From Caprella mutica (taxonomy: Eukaryota > Arthropoda > Malacostraca > Amphipoda > Caprellidae): 64,000 nucleotides of DNA. The position numbers and the translations under genes were made by a program. Below are positions 36,064 to 48,190 of the stretch, in pieces; within the stretch, counting starts at the first letter, position 1, and every line of letters starts with the position of its first letter. The notes beneath the pieces were generated by a model, which was not told the origin of the DNA, searched no databases, and worked only from the letters and a program-made list of their open reading frames with translations. The stretch covers positions 480,129 through 544,128 of the forward strand of contig CANNZV010000498.1 in the NCBI GenBank assembly GCA_947561585.1, read 5' to 3'.

Positions 36064-38261
36064 AGTAAGTACCTAATTTGCTCATTTCATTACTATTAGG
36101 TAGATACTGATATTCTGATAATGAATAACTGAAATACCTATAGGTAGTTAGCCCAAGTAATAAATCATGGCCAACTGCCAAGCCAGTCTGTAAAATATGG
36201 AATATTTTTGACTCTCTGTGGTAAATCTTGAATTAATTCCTAGGTTACCATTAATTTAGCTGCGTGAGATTCCAGATAATTATGATTTCTTTACGGGACA
36301 GTTTTTACAGACTCTGAGACTGGCTGCCAAGTTCTGAAACATGCTCCTGCATGATATGCTCTCTAATAAATTTTTCCCCTCTTAAATTGCTCTCCAAAAT
36401 CTGATTTCCCTTTGGTAACACTGCGAATTGCCCAGACTGCAAAGTGTGCCTAATCAGTCTCCAGATATTTTATTTTTGGGGAATTTCTCTCCAATGATTT
36501 TCAAATTTCTCTCCAAAATGACCAATATTCTCAAAAAACTCTCCAATAATTACATGTAAACATAGGAATTAATTAGAAAATTGTCGCCGAATTAGGCCTG
36601 AATAATTCAGGAGTCCAATTTCAAGGCCTCATTTATTGCCAGACGCCAGGTAGTGTCCCGACAAACCAAGTTACAGAGTGTGGGAATACTCGCCAATTAA
36701 TTGGTGAGGATTTTTGACTTCTGGAGAGTGGAAAATAGAAAATTGGTGAGGATTTTCTAATTTCTTCCAATGTTACAATCGCCAGTCTGCAGAATATGGG
36801 AGATATTTAGGATATTCTCTATGAACAATTTTGAATTAATTCCTATATTTACATTAATTTAGCTACGAACAGTTATGAATTAATCCCTATATTTACATTA
36901 ATTTTACTGTGAACAGAAAAAGAGACCTCTACAAACACTTTACCAGTTTCAGCAGAGTAAATAGAATAAAAATTAGATTTTGGAGAGTAGAAAAAAAAAA
37001 TGCTGGAGAGTCCTCTCCACTTGGCTATGATTTTTGAACACTATAGAACTTGGCGACAATAACAAACAAACTTAACAAAGTATTCTCAGTTGCCCGTCGC
37101 CGCTCACCGTGGCATGTTGTCGCTCAAAAAAATATCTCCGAGGTTTTAACAGAGTTTTATCATTAGCTTATGAAGAGTGACAGTGTGGGAATCCTCGCCA
37201 ATTAATTGGTGAGGATTTTTGACTTCTGGAGAGTGGAAAATAGAAAATTGGTGAGGATTTTCTAATTTCTTCCTATGTTACAATGTTAATTTGGAGAGTA
37301 AATAGAGCAAAATTTTGATTTTGGAGAGTAAAAATACTGGAGAGTCCTCTCCACTAGGCTAGGATTTTTGCACACTATATAACTTGGAATGCACACTGGA
37401 TACTACTACTAGGTAGCCAATTTATTGCCTGTCTGTAAAATATGGAATATTTTTCTGAGATAGTGAGACTCTCTGCGTTAAATCTTGAATTAATTCCTAG
37501 GTTACCATTAATTCAGGCTTTTAGCTGAGTGAGATTCCAGAAAATGATGATTTCTCTGCGGGAGAGTGGCCTGTTTTTACAGACTGGCCAAGTAAAATAG
37601 TATGGCTCTCAGTCTCTCCATTACTCTCTCCAGCTCTCCAAAATAAATCTTAATTTCTCTCCAAAATGGAAAATTATTGGAAAATTCTCTCCAAATTAAC
37701 ATTGTAGCATAGGAGAAAATTAGATATTTCTCTCCATGAGCATTTGAAAATTGAAAGACTCAAAAATACTGCCATTTTCTCGCCATTAACATGGCCATTT
37801 TGCCAGATATCTCGGAGTCTTTTTTCAACCTGAAAATATCCTCCCCTGAATCTCGGAGAGTTTTTGGTATTTTCTCCTATGTTAACCATTAATTATTTGG
37901 GAGAGTAATTAAATCTTCACAATTTCTCAGAGAGAGAGAGAGAGAGTGCATTCTTATAATTTTTTACAGAGAATCAGAGCACTGTATGCCATGGAATGCA
38001 GACTGGAAAGTCGGCAGAATTTTTGCTATTTAATTTATTCCTAATAGGTAGTACCATTAACTTGATGAAATACAGTAGCTAATTAGAATAATTAATGTTC
38101 AATTTATATTTAATATAACAGTAATTCATAATACTTTTAAATAGTGAACCACAATTTACGTTATATGAAGAATTATGTTAATTAACCACTATATGTATTT
38201 TGTGAAGACTTCATTTGTGTACTATCCATATAACTTATAAGTATATATTATCTTTTCTCAG
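36064..38261 (+). other. Intron 1 of the P-like transposase, repeat-rich
   Basis: About 2.2 kb with no coding sequence. It contains many degenerate CTCTCCAAAAT motifs and a direct duplication: 36685-36780 recurs at about 37185-37280 (CCAATTAATTGGTGAGGATT). An AG microsatellite lies near 37929-37946. The block 36470-36660 is homologous in reverse to 24580-24740. Confidence 0.6.
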
Positions 38262-38430
38262 AGTCTTCCGGGTCTCCAAGAAAGGTGAAAGAAACGCCTT
38301 CAAAATTAAAAAAGGATGATGACCAGGTAAATATTTTCTTTCTTCTTAATTGGAGAGTATCAAATTTTGGTATCTGAAAATGAGCCAAAAGATGCGAGTC
38401 CCATCACTAATTATTACAATTATTTTTTAA

Positions 38431-38500
38431 CATGATGATAAACTGTTATTTGTAGGATTTTGTGAAATCCTATCAATTAAGTCTCCTTTGAATACCTGTT
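38431..38500 (+). pseudogene. Decayed duplicate of transposase exon 4
   Basis: GATGATAAACTGTTATTTGT and AAGTCTCCTTTGA match exon 4 (38803-38904) with several substitutions. The acceptor AG has become AT (aacat), and an in-frame TAG follows. It lies between exons 2 and 3, so a segment duplication preceded the decay. Confidence 0.65.
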
Positions 38501-40051
38501 GTCAATCACATAAATTGAACCAAAAGTTTTTAATTACAGGTTGGATTTTCAAATTCACTCTTGAAATCTCCAGCGAAGAGAAGTGGTTCTCCTACTATTG
38601 GAAGTTCTACAAAGAAATTGAGGGGCAACCGGAAAAAACCTACATGTGACTCTCCTGCTTGTAAAGAGGTAATTACATAATACTTGTAGCTATAGTTTGT
38701 GTTGAAGGTTTGCTTCTTCTGGCAGGGGGCCTTTAAAAAAAAAAAAAAAGTGTGTGTGTGTTGAAACTAATTGGATAAATTTTTACAATGATTTTTTAAC
38801 AGGATGATGAACTGTTATTTGTTGGTTTTTGTGATACCCCATCAAAGTCTCCTTTGAGAACAGGTTCACGGACACCTATTTATTCTTCTGGGAAAAAATC
38901 AAGAGTAAGTTTTTTGAGAATTGTATTTTGAAATAGCTAGCTATATTTTTTCTTTTCTAAAGACTTCATTATTCTTAAAATAAAGAATAATTAAAACCTT
39001 TACCAAAGGGGAGTTCTATATTATATCTGTGTGTAATTTTAAAGTAACTACTTTCCATTTTTTAGGTTATCAAGAAGCCATCTGAATTTAAGTTGGGTGC
39101 GCAACGCAAACTAGCATATGAAAGTTGTATGCATGATTCTCCTGAATGTGATGAGGTAAACAATTTAATAAACTAGCTACATTTTGAGAATTTACATTTT
39201 TTTTGTAATTATAATAACTTAATAACTAAGATCAGCAACATCATGATTTATGAATACTATATCGCTAATGTTAATAACAGACCTTATTTATTCAGGTTGT
39301 TTCTACTGCTTCTCCATGCGCAAAAGCCTGTCCTAGAAGAATTGAAAGACGTGATGGCAGAGCACCTAAAAGGTTGAAGAGAACACCAGCTTCGAAAAGG
39401 AATAGAAACAATCCTAAGTTCAAAAGATTGAATGTTGATGACTTTTGTGTCACATATGAAAACCTTCTTGGCCCTGAATTGACAGAATTGTGCAAGATGA
39501 AGCTCCTCAAGAAAAAAGTTAAATTTTTGCACTCCACTCCTTACCAAAAATTTCTCGGTGTTAATATGATGATAGCAACATCCAAGTATGGCTACAAATT
39601 TATGGAGAGTGTCCTGCCGCTACCATCATATAGCACTGTACTCAGGAGTATTCGCAATTTGTCAACTACCCCAGGAATTTCGACTAGAAATACAGCCAGC
39701 CTAAAGGTGAAGGTATTTCCAAAGAATACTAAGGATAAACTTGTGTTCCTTCTCCTTGATGAGATGACTCTCAGAAAGGGATTTTCATATGATGAATCAT
39801 CTGATATTATATATGGCTTCAAAGATGATGGTTCAGTGCGACATTCTGCATTGGCACGTAGTGCTCTGGTAGTGATGGCAGTGGGTTTCATCACTAAATG
39901 GAAATTCCCAATAGGCTACTTCTTCACTGAGAATGCGATGAAATCCTCTGAGGTCATCAAAGTTATCAAGGAAGCCATATGTGCAATGGAGCAGCAGGGA
40001 TTTATTGTGATGGGTCTAACAACTGATCTTGGGAGCAACTTTGAGAGTGCT

Positions 40052-40287
40052 AGATGTTCTAGTCTTCAATAATAGTATTAATTAACTTCGTTCATTTATA
40101 AGAGAACTGGAAATATTTATTTATTAGCTTTTTCTATTATATGTGTTCGAAATATATTTCAATTCAACTAGATGTTCTAGTCTTCAATAATAGTCTTAAT
40201 TAACTTTAGTTCATTTATAAGAGAACTGGAAATATTTATTTATTAGTGTTTTCTATTATATGTGTTCGAAATATATTTCAATGCAGC
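40052..40287 (+). repeat. 119 bp direct duplication
   Basis: AGATGTTCTAGTCTTCAATA starts at about 40052 and again at about 40171. The two copies differ at a few positions. A weaker third piece occurs near 41695-41745. The duplication begins within the last transposase codons and ends at the Penelope-like insertion, suggesting both arose in one event. Confidence 0.7.
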
Positions 40288-40289
40288 TA

Positions 40290-41545
40290 GATGTCGATAT
40301 TCTTTCCTTTTTATTATTTTATATATATTTACAGAAATCAAATGAGCAACCAATATAAGCAAGAAGAAAAGAATCTACGCAAAATAGTAACTGAACACAT
40401 CAAACCAAAAAATGATAAAAAAATAATTAACCTACTTGTTTACTACAAAAACAGGAAACTCTCCCACCTTCTAATCAGGAATAACATCCACAAAGACCAA
40501 ACCAATAGTCATGTGGTGTATAAGCACGTATGCGACCAGGAGGGGTGTCAACCCCCCCAATTCTACGTTGGTTATACAACCACAACCCTCAAACAACGTC
40601 TCTTGGCACATACACAAAAGGGCAGCATCAAAGACCACAACCAAAATCTCCATAATAGAAAAATCAAGACCATAGACCTAACCAATTCTACAACCGTAAT
40701 CCATCGATCAACAGACAGAAACGAACTCATCATAGCCGAAGCACTCATGATCAAATCTCAAAAACCTACAATCAATAACCAACGAGAAGGAGAGGTACGG
40801 ATACTCCAAATATTTTAGTTCTTCATTATCATTTCTAATCCTTATATCTGTTTTTTTTTTTTCTCTCTCTCTACTTTATATATCTCAAATCCTCAATTAA
40901 TATTTTTAATTTGCATAATTATATATTTACCTCTGGAACAATACCCATTTCATTTTAAAAACATATGTATTAGACAGGATTTTCACCATCAAATCAATTG
41001 TTATTTATTTTTAGTTTTACTCCATAAACTCTCTAGGTGACGCATCATACTTAAATAATCTGCCAGCATCCACTAAACCTAGTTATTAATTCTGACCAAA
41101 AGATTCACTCAGTCTTACATTACCTCTTTAAATCCTAACTATATTACCTTCACTTCTCGCATTAATGTTTTTATTTTCACTTTTCATTGTCCCATCAAAT
41201 TTTAATTAGTGACATGCTAGTTTTCACATAGTCATTTTGAAATACCAAACTAACATTATTTTTCCATAAAAATTGCATAATTCGTAACATTACATTCATT
41301 TTTTTTTAACCAATAATCCTTTCCTTCTCTTGTTAAGTTATACATTTCTTTTTTTCCTTCTGTTTATGTTCATTTAGTCTAACCATCTCTATTACATCAG
41401 TCTAAGCATTTATATTTTATTTCTGTTCTTCTTAATTCCAGACTGTCTGTATATATTTTAAATACCTGAAGATGATAAAAGTCATTTATCGAAACGTTGT
41501 GAATTTTTTTTTTTAATATTGTGTTTTAATCAATAAAAATTATAG
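40290..41545 (+). mobile_element. Penelope-like retroelement, 5'-truncated
   Basis: It consists of the C-terminal GIY-YIG endonuclease ORF plus a ~700 bp AT-rich 3' region that ends with CCTGAAGATGATAAAAG, a TCGAAACGTTG motif and a short AATAAA-like tail. No reverse transcriptase is present, so the copy is 5'-truncated. The boundaries are approximate. Confidence 0.7.
40342..40818 (+). pseudogene. Penelope-like GIY-YIG endonuclease domain
   Basis: An open frame of about 158 codons. The linker SHLLIRNN followed by VVYKHVCDQEGC is the usual transition from Penelope RT to endonuclease. The GIY-YIG core reads FYVGYTTTTLKQRLLAH: Y-V-G replaces Y-I-G, then the conserved R and H. Downstream are the catalytic Glu in NELIIAEALMI and the KPTINNQREG terminus. 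The frame is intact, but the N-terminal RT is missing, so the ORF start (40291 or 40342) is only the first Met after the truncation point. It sits inside the P-like transposon, in the same orientation. Confidence 0.85.
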
Positions 41546-43803
41546 TTTCATTTAATAATAAGATGGCAATCAAAAATTTAATTTCCTTCTGGCTCTCAAA
41601 ATGCATACTGAAAATAATATCTCAAGAAAATTTAGTTATATTCAGAAAACTCGAAAAACAAAGTAAAAAATTATCTAAAGTAAAGGCTCATCTACTCTTC
41701 AATGAGACATGCTTAATATATTTATTAGTGCTTTTTCCATTATTAGGGACTAAATAAATGATGTATTCAAGTACCACTCTCCTATTATTTTCATTGAACC
41801 TACATAACTTATTTCTTCAATATTTACATAGTGAATAACAACCTCATCTCTGAACTAATGGCATATCTGCATCTGTCAGCATTGTCATCGATGCTCCGAT
41901 ACAATAAATATAGTTAGTATTTCACAATATTCCTAATTTCATTGTTTTCCTTTCGTCTTGCAGTTATTTTGATTATTATTTTCAAAATATTCTTGCTATT
42001 ATTATTAAAGTTTGATTGAATTAAAATTAAAAATCTAGCAGTGTCATATTATCTCTTTCGTATTTGAATGCTATACACAGTGATCTGTTACCCATTCCTC
42101 CCAGTAACATGCTAGGGTCAATGAAATTCCACAGTAATAATATGAAAGTTGGCACGAAATCGCTCTACCTGAATTGCCAGTATTTAATCCTATACTAAAT
42201 TAATTAATTAGCTTCCCTATTATCAGCATTATGCAATCAAATCAAGTTAAAACAGTATACTTAGGTACAACTTCATCTCTGTTACATAACCTGGAACTTT
42301 ACGGAACTATTCCGCGTTTTAGGTTTTTGTGTAGCGATGACGTCATTTGCACCTCTACCAAATTTGACTGTTGGCGTGCGCTATCTACTGAACTAACTTC
42401 CTCTTTAATGAACTGTGACTAGCGTCCAGGTAGGAGTGGGACATCTTCTATATTCAATGATCTGTGTCAGTGCTAATCGAGTAACAGTCAAGGGAGGCTA
42501 TGTTGTTCTGTACTGTTTGAAGCTATCACAATTTTGATTACAAATTATTTATCAATTGTGATTATATTTAATTTCAGAAAACAATTGTTTACTAATTGTC
42601 GCAAATGATGAGATTTATGAAAACATTATTTTTTATAGTTGACTTCTCATTCAATTTTAAAATATATTTATATTAAAAAGTTTAAACCATCATAACTGTT
42701 TTAATGACAAATTCACAACTCATTTTTAACACTACTTCTGGTTTAAAGGATAATGCTAAAAGTAAGCTTGCATGCTTCTTATTTTCCTCTTGAGAGTTTT
42801 TGCTAGGTAGGAATTTAAGTTTCATTTACTTACTCATTTTCTTCTTCCATCTTTCCCAATCCACATTCCCTTCGAATCCATTGTACTTAACTTCCTTTTG
42901 ATGTTAGCGATATAGTTTTTGGTTCCGAAACAGACTTCATTTCTTTGAGTCATAAGATTTGAGAATAAAATAGTACCAAGTTGCATAGGTGGTTTTTACC
43001 ATTATATTTATTATTAAACTCAATAGTACTGAATGTAAATGAAAATAATATTCTGCATTAAAAGGTGGGACATATTATCCTACCACGTAACATATGTAAC
43101 AAAATAGGAAAGTTAAACCCCTTACATATATATTGATTGTGTTTGTACATAAAATACTGTCATTTATTATTTACTTCCGTTGTATGGTAATTAATACATA
43201 TATTTTTTCCATGCTGATCAGATGTCAACAAGAGTTATAAGGATATTTATATTTTGCATTAGATCTAATAGAATGATAAAGTCGTGACGTCACACTAAAT
43301 TTCTGAATATACGTGTATGGGCCTTTGCTTCTTTTTTCTTATAATGTAATTTAATCTCAAACTTTCGTGCAATACATTAGTCGAAAATAGTCAGTAGCAT
43401 TGTCTTTCTTTTTGAGAAGTATATGCTTCGACCCATGGATAAATTCTTATATTTTTTATGGTTTAAAAGTATTTTTTTTTTGTGAATTTATTATGATTTG
43501 AGCATACATTCTCTCTGTTCATCTTTTGATTACTGTTATAAAATTATATTTTTAGTGAGATGTCAAATCAAAGTTAATAATCAAATCATACATTTTTCCA
43601 TCATAGAAATTATCTGTATTCGCCATGCAAGTAACTATTAAATCTTTAAAAAGTAGTAAGGTTTTGAGAAGTGCCTGAAGTAGTGAGAGTTGTTGAAGAG
43701 GTCTCGAAAATGTATCATTTTTTTTTCATAAATAGGTACCTAACAACCTTATAAAATGATTGTACAAAAAATCAGAACTGTAGAGTGTGCCTGTGTGACG
43801 CTA

Positions 43804-44651
43804 GGGTGTAGGTCAAAAGCCCTCCCGTTCAAGAGCCCCCCTAAGTCATAAGCCCTTCCCGCCCCCCGGTCACGAGCCCCCCGAACCCCCCCTGCCAGGT
43901 CATTAAACAATCATGAAGTGTGCAGTACTACAAACCAGGATACAGTAACACAGGGTATGGTAATCAGCTGATAGAATCTATAGTTTGACGTGACCACCGG
44001 ATGACTGGAAATGGCGACTCTGACCACACTTTAAAATATGGGAAAACCTACTTAAACTTAGCACTCCTAAATTTAATTTTTTTCTGATCAATTAATAACT
44101 AGGCATTGGTTAAATTGTATTCCATTATTTTTTTCCTTATTTGTTATTCATATGAACTACAATTTAGCAGTTACCTAGCACTACTTTACGCTCCTAGGTA
44201 GCATATTTTCAAGACCCTTTTTTTTATAGATAAGTTAAAGAAATTGACAATTAAAACACTCCTGAATTATATCTATATATTCAACTTTGAGGTTCAATCG
44301 CCATTTTCGCTTTTCTTTTGTACGAAACCCTTATAAAATGACTTCAAACTTCTCGATATTAACATGCAAATACGAGGAATTATGGGCCACTCGGTCACAA
44401 ACAAGGAATGTGTTGTTGTGGTGACGTCATATTTTTGTGTCGTCTGCTAGGTACTATACCCGATTATGTTCCTGTACCGTGCAACAAACTAGCGGATACA
44501 ACAAACTACATTAGCAACTCTCAGTTATTTCTATTTAAGTAATTCTTCATTTGTTTAACTAGGTAAATAAGGATTAAAAAAACAGGGAGGGGGGCTCGTG
44601 ACCGGGAGGGTTTAAGACCTAGGGGGGGGGGGGGGCTCTTGACCGTACCCC
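43804..44651. mobile_element. M element copy 3 (9 bp TSD) with nested insertion
   Basis: Ends GGGTGTAGGTCA and TGACCGTACCCC, with perfect GTGACGCTA flanks (43795-43803, 44652-44660). Compared with other M copies, roughly 43932-44480 is extra. That inserted piece has weakly inverted ends (CAGGGTATGGTAA and GGTACTATACCC) and a TGACGTCA at 44422. The last G-run reaches 14 bases near 44623. Confidence 0.88.
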
Positions 44652-44660
44652 GTGACGCTA

Positions 44661-45283
44661 TGCCCCTGAAGAGAGGGGGTGGGTATAGCGCTGTTAGTAC
44701 GAATAACTTGTTTTCTATGGGTCTAATCGAAAAAATGCTAAGAACAAAAACGATAGGGAATTCAATTTCATACTTAAGTGCGAAGTTTCAGAACCGTAGC
44801 TTCATTTATTTGTTTTCTTCCAAAAAACATGGTCGGTCGCCCGGATGTCCTTTTGAGGCACTTCAAAATAGCTAACAATTTTGGTATTCAAACATGGACC
44901 TCTAACACAGTTTTGAAGTTACGGGTGTGCGGTTTTTTTCATTCGATTATCCTGGTTGTTTTTTCGAAATATAAATTTGAAAAAATAAAATTGAAATTCA
45001 GAAATCGCTTTCAAACGTTTTGTAGAGAATAGTATGGGAAAACGAATGAAAAAACCCGCAAAGCTTTAGCTTCGACACTGTATTAGAGGTACATGTTTGA
45101 AAACCAGTTTGAAATTCGTTCGAAATTCAAATAACTTGTTTTCTATGCGTCTAATCGAAAAAATGTCATGAACATAAACGATAGAGAATTCAATTTTATA
45201 TTTAGTAATTAAGTTTCATAACCGTAGCTTTATTAATAATTTTTTTTACACAATTTACGGACGGTCCCCTTAAAATAAGTTGC
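44661..45283. repeat. Interval with a direct duplication, no gene
   Basis: AATAACTTGTTTTCTATGGG at about 44700 recurs as AATAACTTGTTTTCTATGCG near 45129. In both places it is followed by TCTAATCGAAAAAATG and a GAATTCAATTT block, giving about 105 bp of direct duplication. The overlapping open frames at 44639-45032 do not resemble proteins. Confidence 0.5.
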
Positions 45284-45387
45284 GTATCACATTCACATCA
45301 TTTCCGTGCAATCTGTTAAACTGATGTGAGTGGGAGGGGTGACATTAGTTTAAGTCACGGTATACAAAATATACATAGTGATGACAA

Positions 45388-45419
45388 TGGGTGTAGGTCA
45401 TAAGCCCCCCCCGGTCATG
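45388..45419. mobile_element. M element, terminal fragment
   Basis: GGGTGTAGGTCATAAGCC followed by a C-run and GGTCATGA, then unrelated sequence. It is a truncated left end inserted in Q. Confidence 0.7.
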
Positions 45420-46131
45420 AATTAATTCTACAAAATTTTATGAAAAATATGGTTATAGAGGGATAACTTCACGCAATTCTTGAAGTATATCATTTGCATT
45501 TCATAATTCAGGTCCTTCATTAATACCAGAGTGCTTCTTAACTCAGGATTTTTACTCAATTAACTAAGTAATATATTTTAGAAGCGAATATTTGAACAAT
45601 ATTTATAACATCTACCATAGGATATTATCACCGAAACTAAGGCAGGCAAGTGAGTGACACTCAGCAGTGCGGGCACAAAGTATACGTGTGAACACTACTG
45701 AAAAACAGTGCCACACTTTGTGTGCCCGTGTAAACGCCGCATAACTGTTTCCGACAACTTTCCGTTAGCAAATGTCAGTGTTATTTCTTCTTCTTACATC
45801 AATTAATCTTCTTACATCAATTAAATTCCAAAAGATAAAACATTATAAAGTAAAATGATCAGATACCTAGAGTATTTTGCAGAGTAGTGTGCGAGTACAC
45901 ATCAGTTGTTACAAGCTCAGTTTTCGAAGAATAGAAACTCTAAAATTATTTATTAAATAAATATTATTTTTACTTTGTACTTCAGATCACCTCCTTGAAT
46001 AAATATTTTTATTGGTAAAGAGTTAAATAAACTTAATTGCTCATTTGACTGACGCACAGAGAGCCAAGAAAGCTCTTTTGACTGATGCGCAGAGTGACTT
46101 CACTAAAGTGTTAACAGGATGGTCACGCTTA

Positions 46132-48137
46132 AGGCCCGTCCACACCTTCACTCACTCATGCCTCAAGAAATCGCTGCATGCGTGCGTTCACGCCCTTCAT
46201 TTCTGGTGCAAACGCATGCTTTTTGCTATCGCTCTCAGAGCGATAGCATGCGTGCGAAATCATCATTCATGCCAGTAGGGAGTGTAGGACGCTTGCAGTC
46301 ACGACGGCAGGATGGATGTGAACGGCGCTCTGCTTGAAACATAACAATATACTTTACCTTCTGAATATTATGGTTTTCTTTTATTGTTATTTTAATATTT
46401 TGTTTTATATTAACTCAAACGAAAGTCTATCTTTATTAGTGATGTTATGTTGTTCAGTCGTTAAACCCTTACTAAACTAAAAACTCTTGTATAATTAAAA
46501 ATGGTTCTAATTTTTATACCACTTTATCAGTAGTAAATTAGTATGCTATATTGCCTACACAGACGAATACATTTTCTTCACATGACTTAAAGCAAATGTG
46601 AAATATAAACAGTTGAACAAACAATTATAACATATATTCTGATAAAATACAAGTCATATTTTCACATTGAGCATGCAATTGTTTAATTTATATAAAGAAT
46701 TAATCTTAAGAAATTTGATAAAACAAATACATAATTGTTATTAGATAAATAAATTTACCCTGAAAATCAAACAAATGAGTCTAGATTACCTTAAAATATG
46801 GTTAACTGTATCATCTTCAATAGACCTGTTAACTTGAAATATTAATAATATCATAGTTGGTAGTACCAATAATATTCACAGTAAATAGGTGTGGACGCGC
46901 CACACTAGTTTGCGTGGAGTCATGAACGCGGGCATGCGCGCAAAAGTACGTTCATGAGTGATACGCATGATATAATAACTTGTAACAGGTATGCTCGCGC
47001 GCAGGTTCTCCCCAAACCCCCACAACCGTGCGGGAGTATTTTGTGACGTCATAGAAGTGAGGCTTTACCATGCTATTTTGTTTATATTTAATGATAGATA
47101 AATACAGCTTACTACATAGCATTTTTATGTCCTTCACATAAGGAATTTTACGAGAATTACGAATATGTCATCTTATTTTGTCTTAAATACTTATTTACCT
47201 TCTTACAATTATTTTTATTTCGAATATTTACATGTATTTTGTATGGCAATATAGGGTCAAGCAGGTAAATTGCGGCACACTCACTAACTTCGGCCTCTAA
47301 CAACAGAACATCATAGCGTCAAAACACTCGTTTAAAACTTAAATTGATATGTTTTAGCATGCACTGTACTTCTTTTGATAGTTATGCAACATTTATTGTA
47401 TTTCGATTCAGAATATTTTAGAAACTCTCTGTAGAGGGCCGCAATTTACTTGCGTGACCCTAGTATGGTATGATAACAATGCCATTTCAAGGAAAAGGAC
47501 CACTAAAGTTATATTTATGTGATCTACCTATAAAAATTTATGACCTGTAAAATATATTAATTCACGGTGTTATTAATTCTATTAGAATCAACTTTAATTC
47601 ATGTCTTATATTTTGTTGAGTTACCCCTGACAAGTTTTTTTCAAGGAAGTTTTCTATTATGGTATTACGTTCTTTGTTTGTTAGTTAGTTTGTCACGCAC
47701 ACTAATTTCGTCAAGTTGAAATACATTTAAGAGCTGTTATTTCTTCGTTTCATTAATCACCATATGTTCACAATTGCACCAAATCATGTCTAATAACTTA
47801 AAAAATTCCCTTAGACTATTTATTATAGAAAACACTATTTTTGAACCAAAGGAAAAATAATTCAATTAATTAATGTTTTATATATTAATATTTATGTTGA
47901 TTAAATCTTGCATACCATTTTTCTGATTGCTTAATATTACCTAAATAAATAAAAAGAAACTATGATAATTGATACTTTCAAAAGGAATTTGCTATACGAG
48001 TGGCAAAAATTTAAAACACAATACCATCCTCTATGACGTCACGAGGGGGCCTGCGCAGAAGAAACTCAATTTCGTCTCTTCTGCGAGCGTACCTTATAGA
48101 GTAGTTATATCATGAGTGATACGTGTGGACGGGCCTT
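46132..48137. mobile_element. H4 Harbinger-like element, 2006 bp
   Basis: Ends AGGCCCGTCCACAC and GTGTGGACGGGCCT, flanked by TTA (46129-46131, 48138-48140). The arms share CATGCGTGCG-type motifs. The interior is AT-rich with no transposase and holds a 207 bp MITE (47254-47460). TGACGTCA at 47044 and 48034. Confidence 0.8.
47254..47460. mobile_element. 207 bp MITE with TA duplication
   Basis: Ends GGGTCAAGCAGGTAAATTGC and GCAATTTACTTGCGTGACCC, flanked by TA. A related single end (GGGTCACACAGGTAAATTGC) occurs at about 24828 without its partner. Non-coding. Confidence 0.75.
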
Positions 48138-48190
48138 TTATACGTTGTTGAGAAATCGTCACGCCCCTTCCTCCTACTAGTACTTCCCTG

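Larger units (their letters stand above)
35785..40072 (+). pseudogene. THAP9/P-element-like transposase, six exons, truncated
   Basis: Exons by consensus splice sites and preserved phase: 35785-36064, 38262-38326, 38540-38668, 38803-38904, 39066-39155 and 39296-40072. Exon 1 is a THAP zinc-binding DNA-binding domain: C-x4-C in VCSYEKCTN, the conserved W in QQWVEAC, and C-x2-H in YVCGDHF. Exons 2-5 encode a basic, Ser/Pro-rich linker with repeating C-D-SP-x-C motifs. Exon 6 holds the P-type RNase H-like core, with one catalytic Asp in LLLDEMTLRKG (39758) and a second in LTTDLGSNFE (40025). The frame ends nine residues after that, where a 119 bp duplication and a Penelope-like insertion begin, so the GTP-binding and C-terminal halves are gone. 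Exons 1-6 otherwise lack stops, so loss was recent. Confidence 0.85.
35637..42417 (+). mobile_element. P/THAP9-like transposon, 6.8 kb, 8 bp TSD
   Basis: Terminal inverted repeats begin CACAGTTCATTAAAGAGGAA on both sides, with a second conserved subterminal block (GAGGTGCA-A-TGACGTCATC). Perfect ACTAGCGT repeats flank it (35629-35636, 42418-42425). S copy 1 around 20437-20455 is the empty site. An 8 bp duplication and a THAP transposase identify the P superfamily. Confidence 0.9.
34847..42466. mobile_element. S element copy 2, holding the P-like element
   Basis: Ends CACAGATCATTGAATATAG and its inverse. Perfect 7 bp repeats TCAGTGC flank it (34840-34846, 42467-42473), and Q copy A supplies the empty site ATGCTCAGTGCTAATCG. 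S sequence proper is 34847-35636 plus 42418-42466. It contains a GT-microsatellite near 35112. Confidence 0.82.
34748..45387. mobile_element. Q element copy B, heavily nested
   Basis: The Q left end (GGTATGG...AAAGTGATGCCAAAAAGTGG...ATGCTCAGTGC) stops at 34846 and resumes at 42467 (TCAGTGCTAATCGAGTAACA), exactly as in copy A without a gap. Q continues to about 43690, is interrupted again, and its distal part reappears at 45284-45387 (CTGTTAAACTGATGTGAGTG). Nested inside are S copy 2, a P-like transposon, a Penelope-like element, and M copy 3 with adjacent sequence. Q itself is non-coding. Confidence 0.7.
46040..48190 (+). repeat. R-like repeat split by H4
   Basis: 46040-46131 (GACTGATGCGCAGAGTGACTT, first 20 shared with related copies) and 48138-48190 (TACGTTGTTGAG...CCTTCCTCCTAC) are two halves of an R-related repeat. 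Comparison with 18889-18905 gives the empty site for H4. Confidence 0.6.

Noticed and set aside
44639..45032. Frames of 78 and 84 codons
   Set aside because: They begin inside M copy 3 or a duplicated non-coding segment and resemble no protein.
46045..46337. Overlapping 72- and 77-codon frames
   Set aside because: They straddle the H4 terminus and R repeat; the apparent His/Cys richness comes from repeated GCATGCGTGCG motifs in the TIR.
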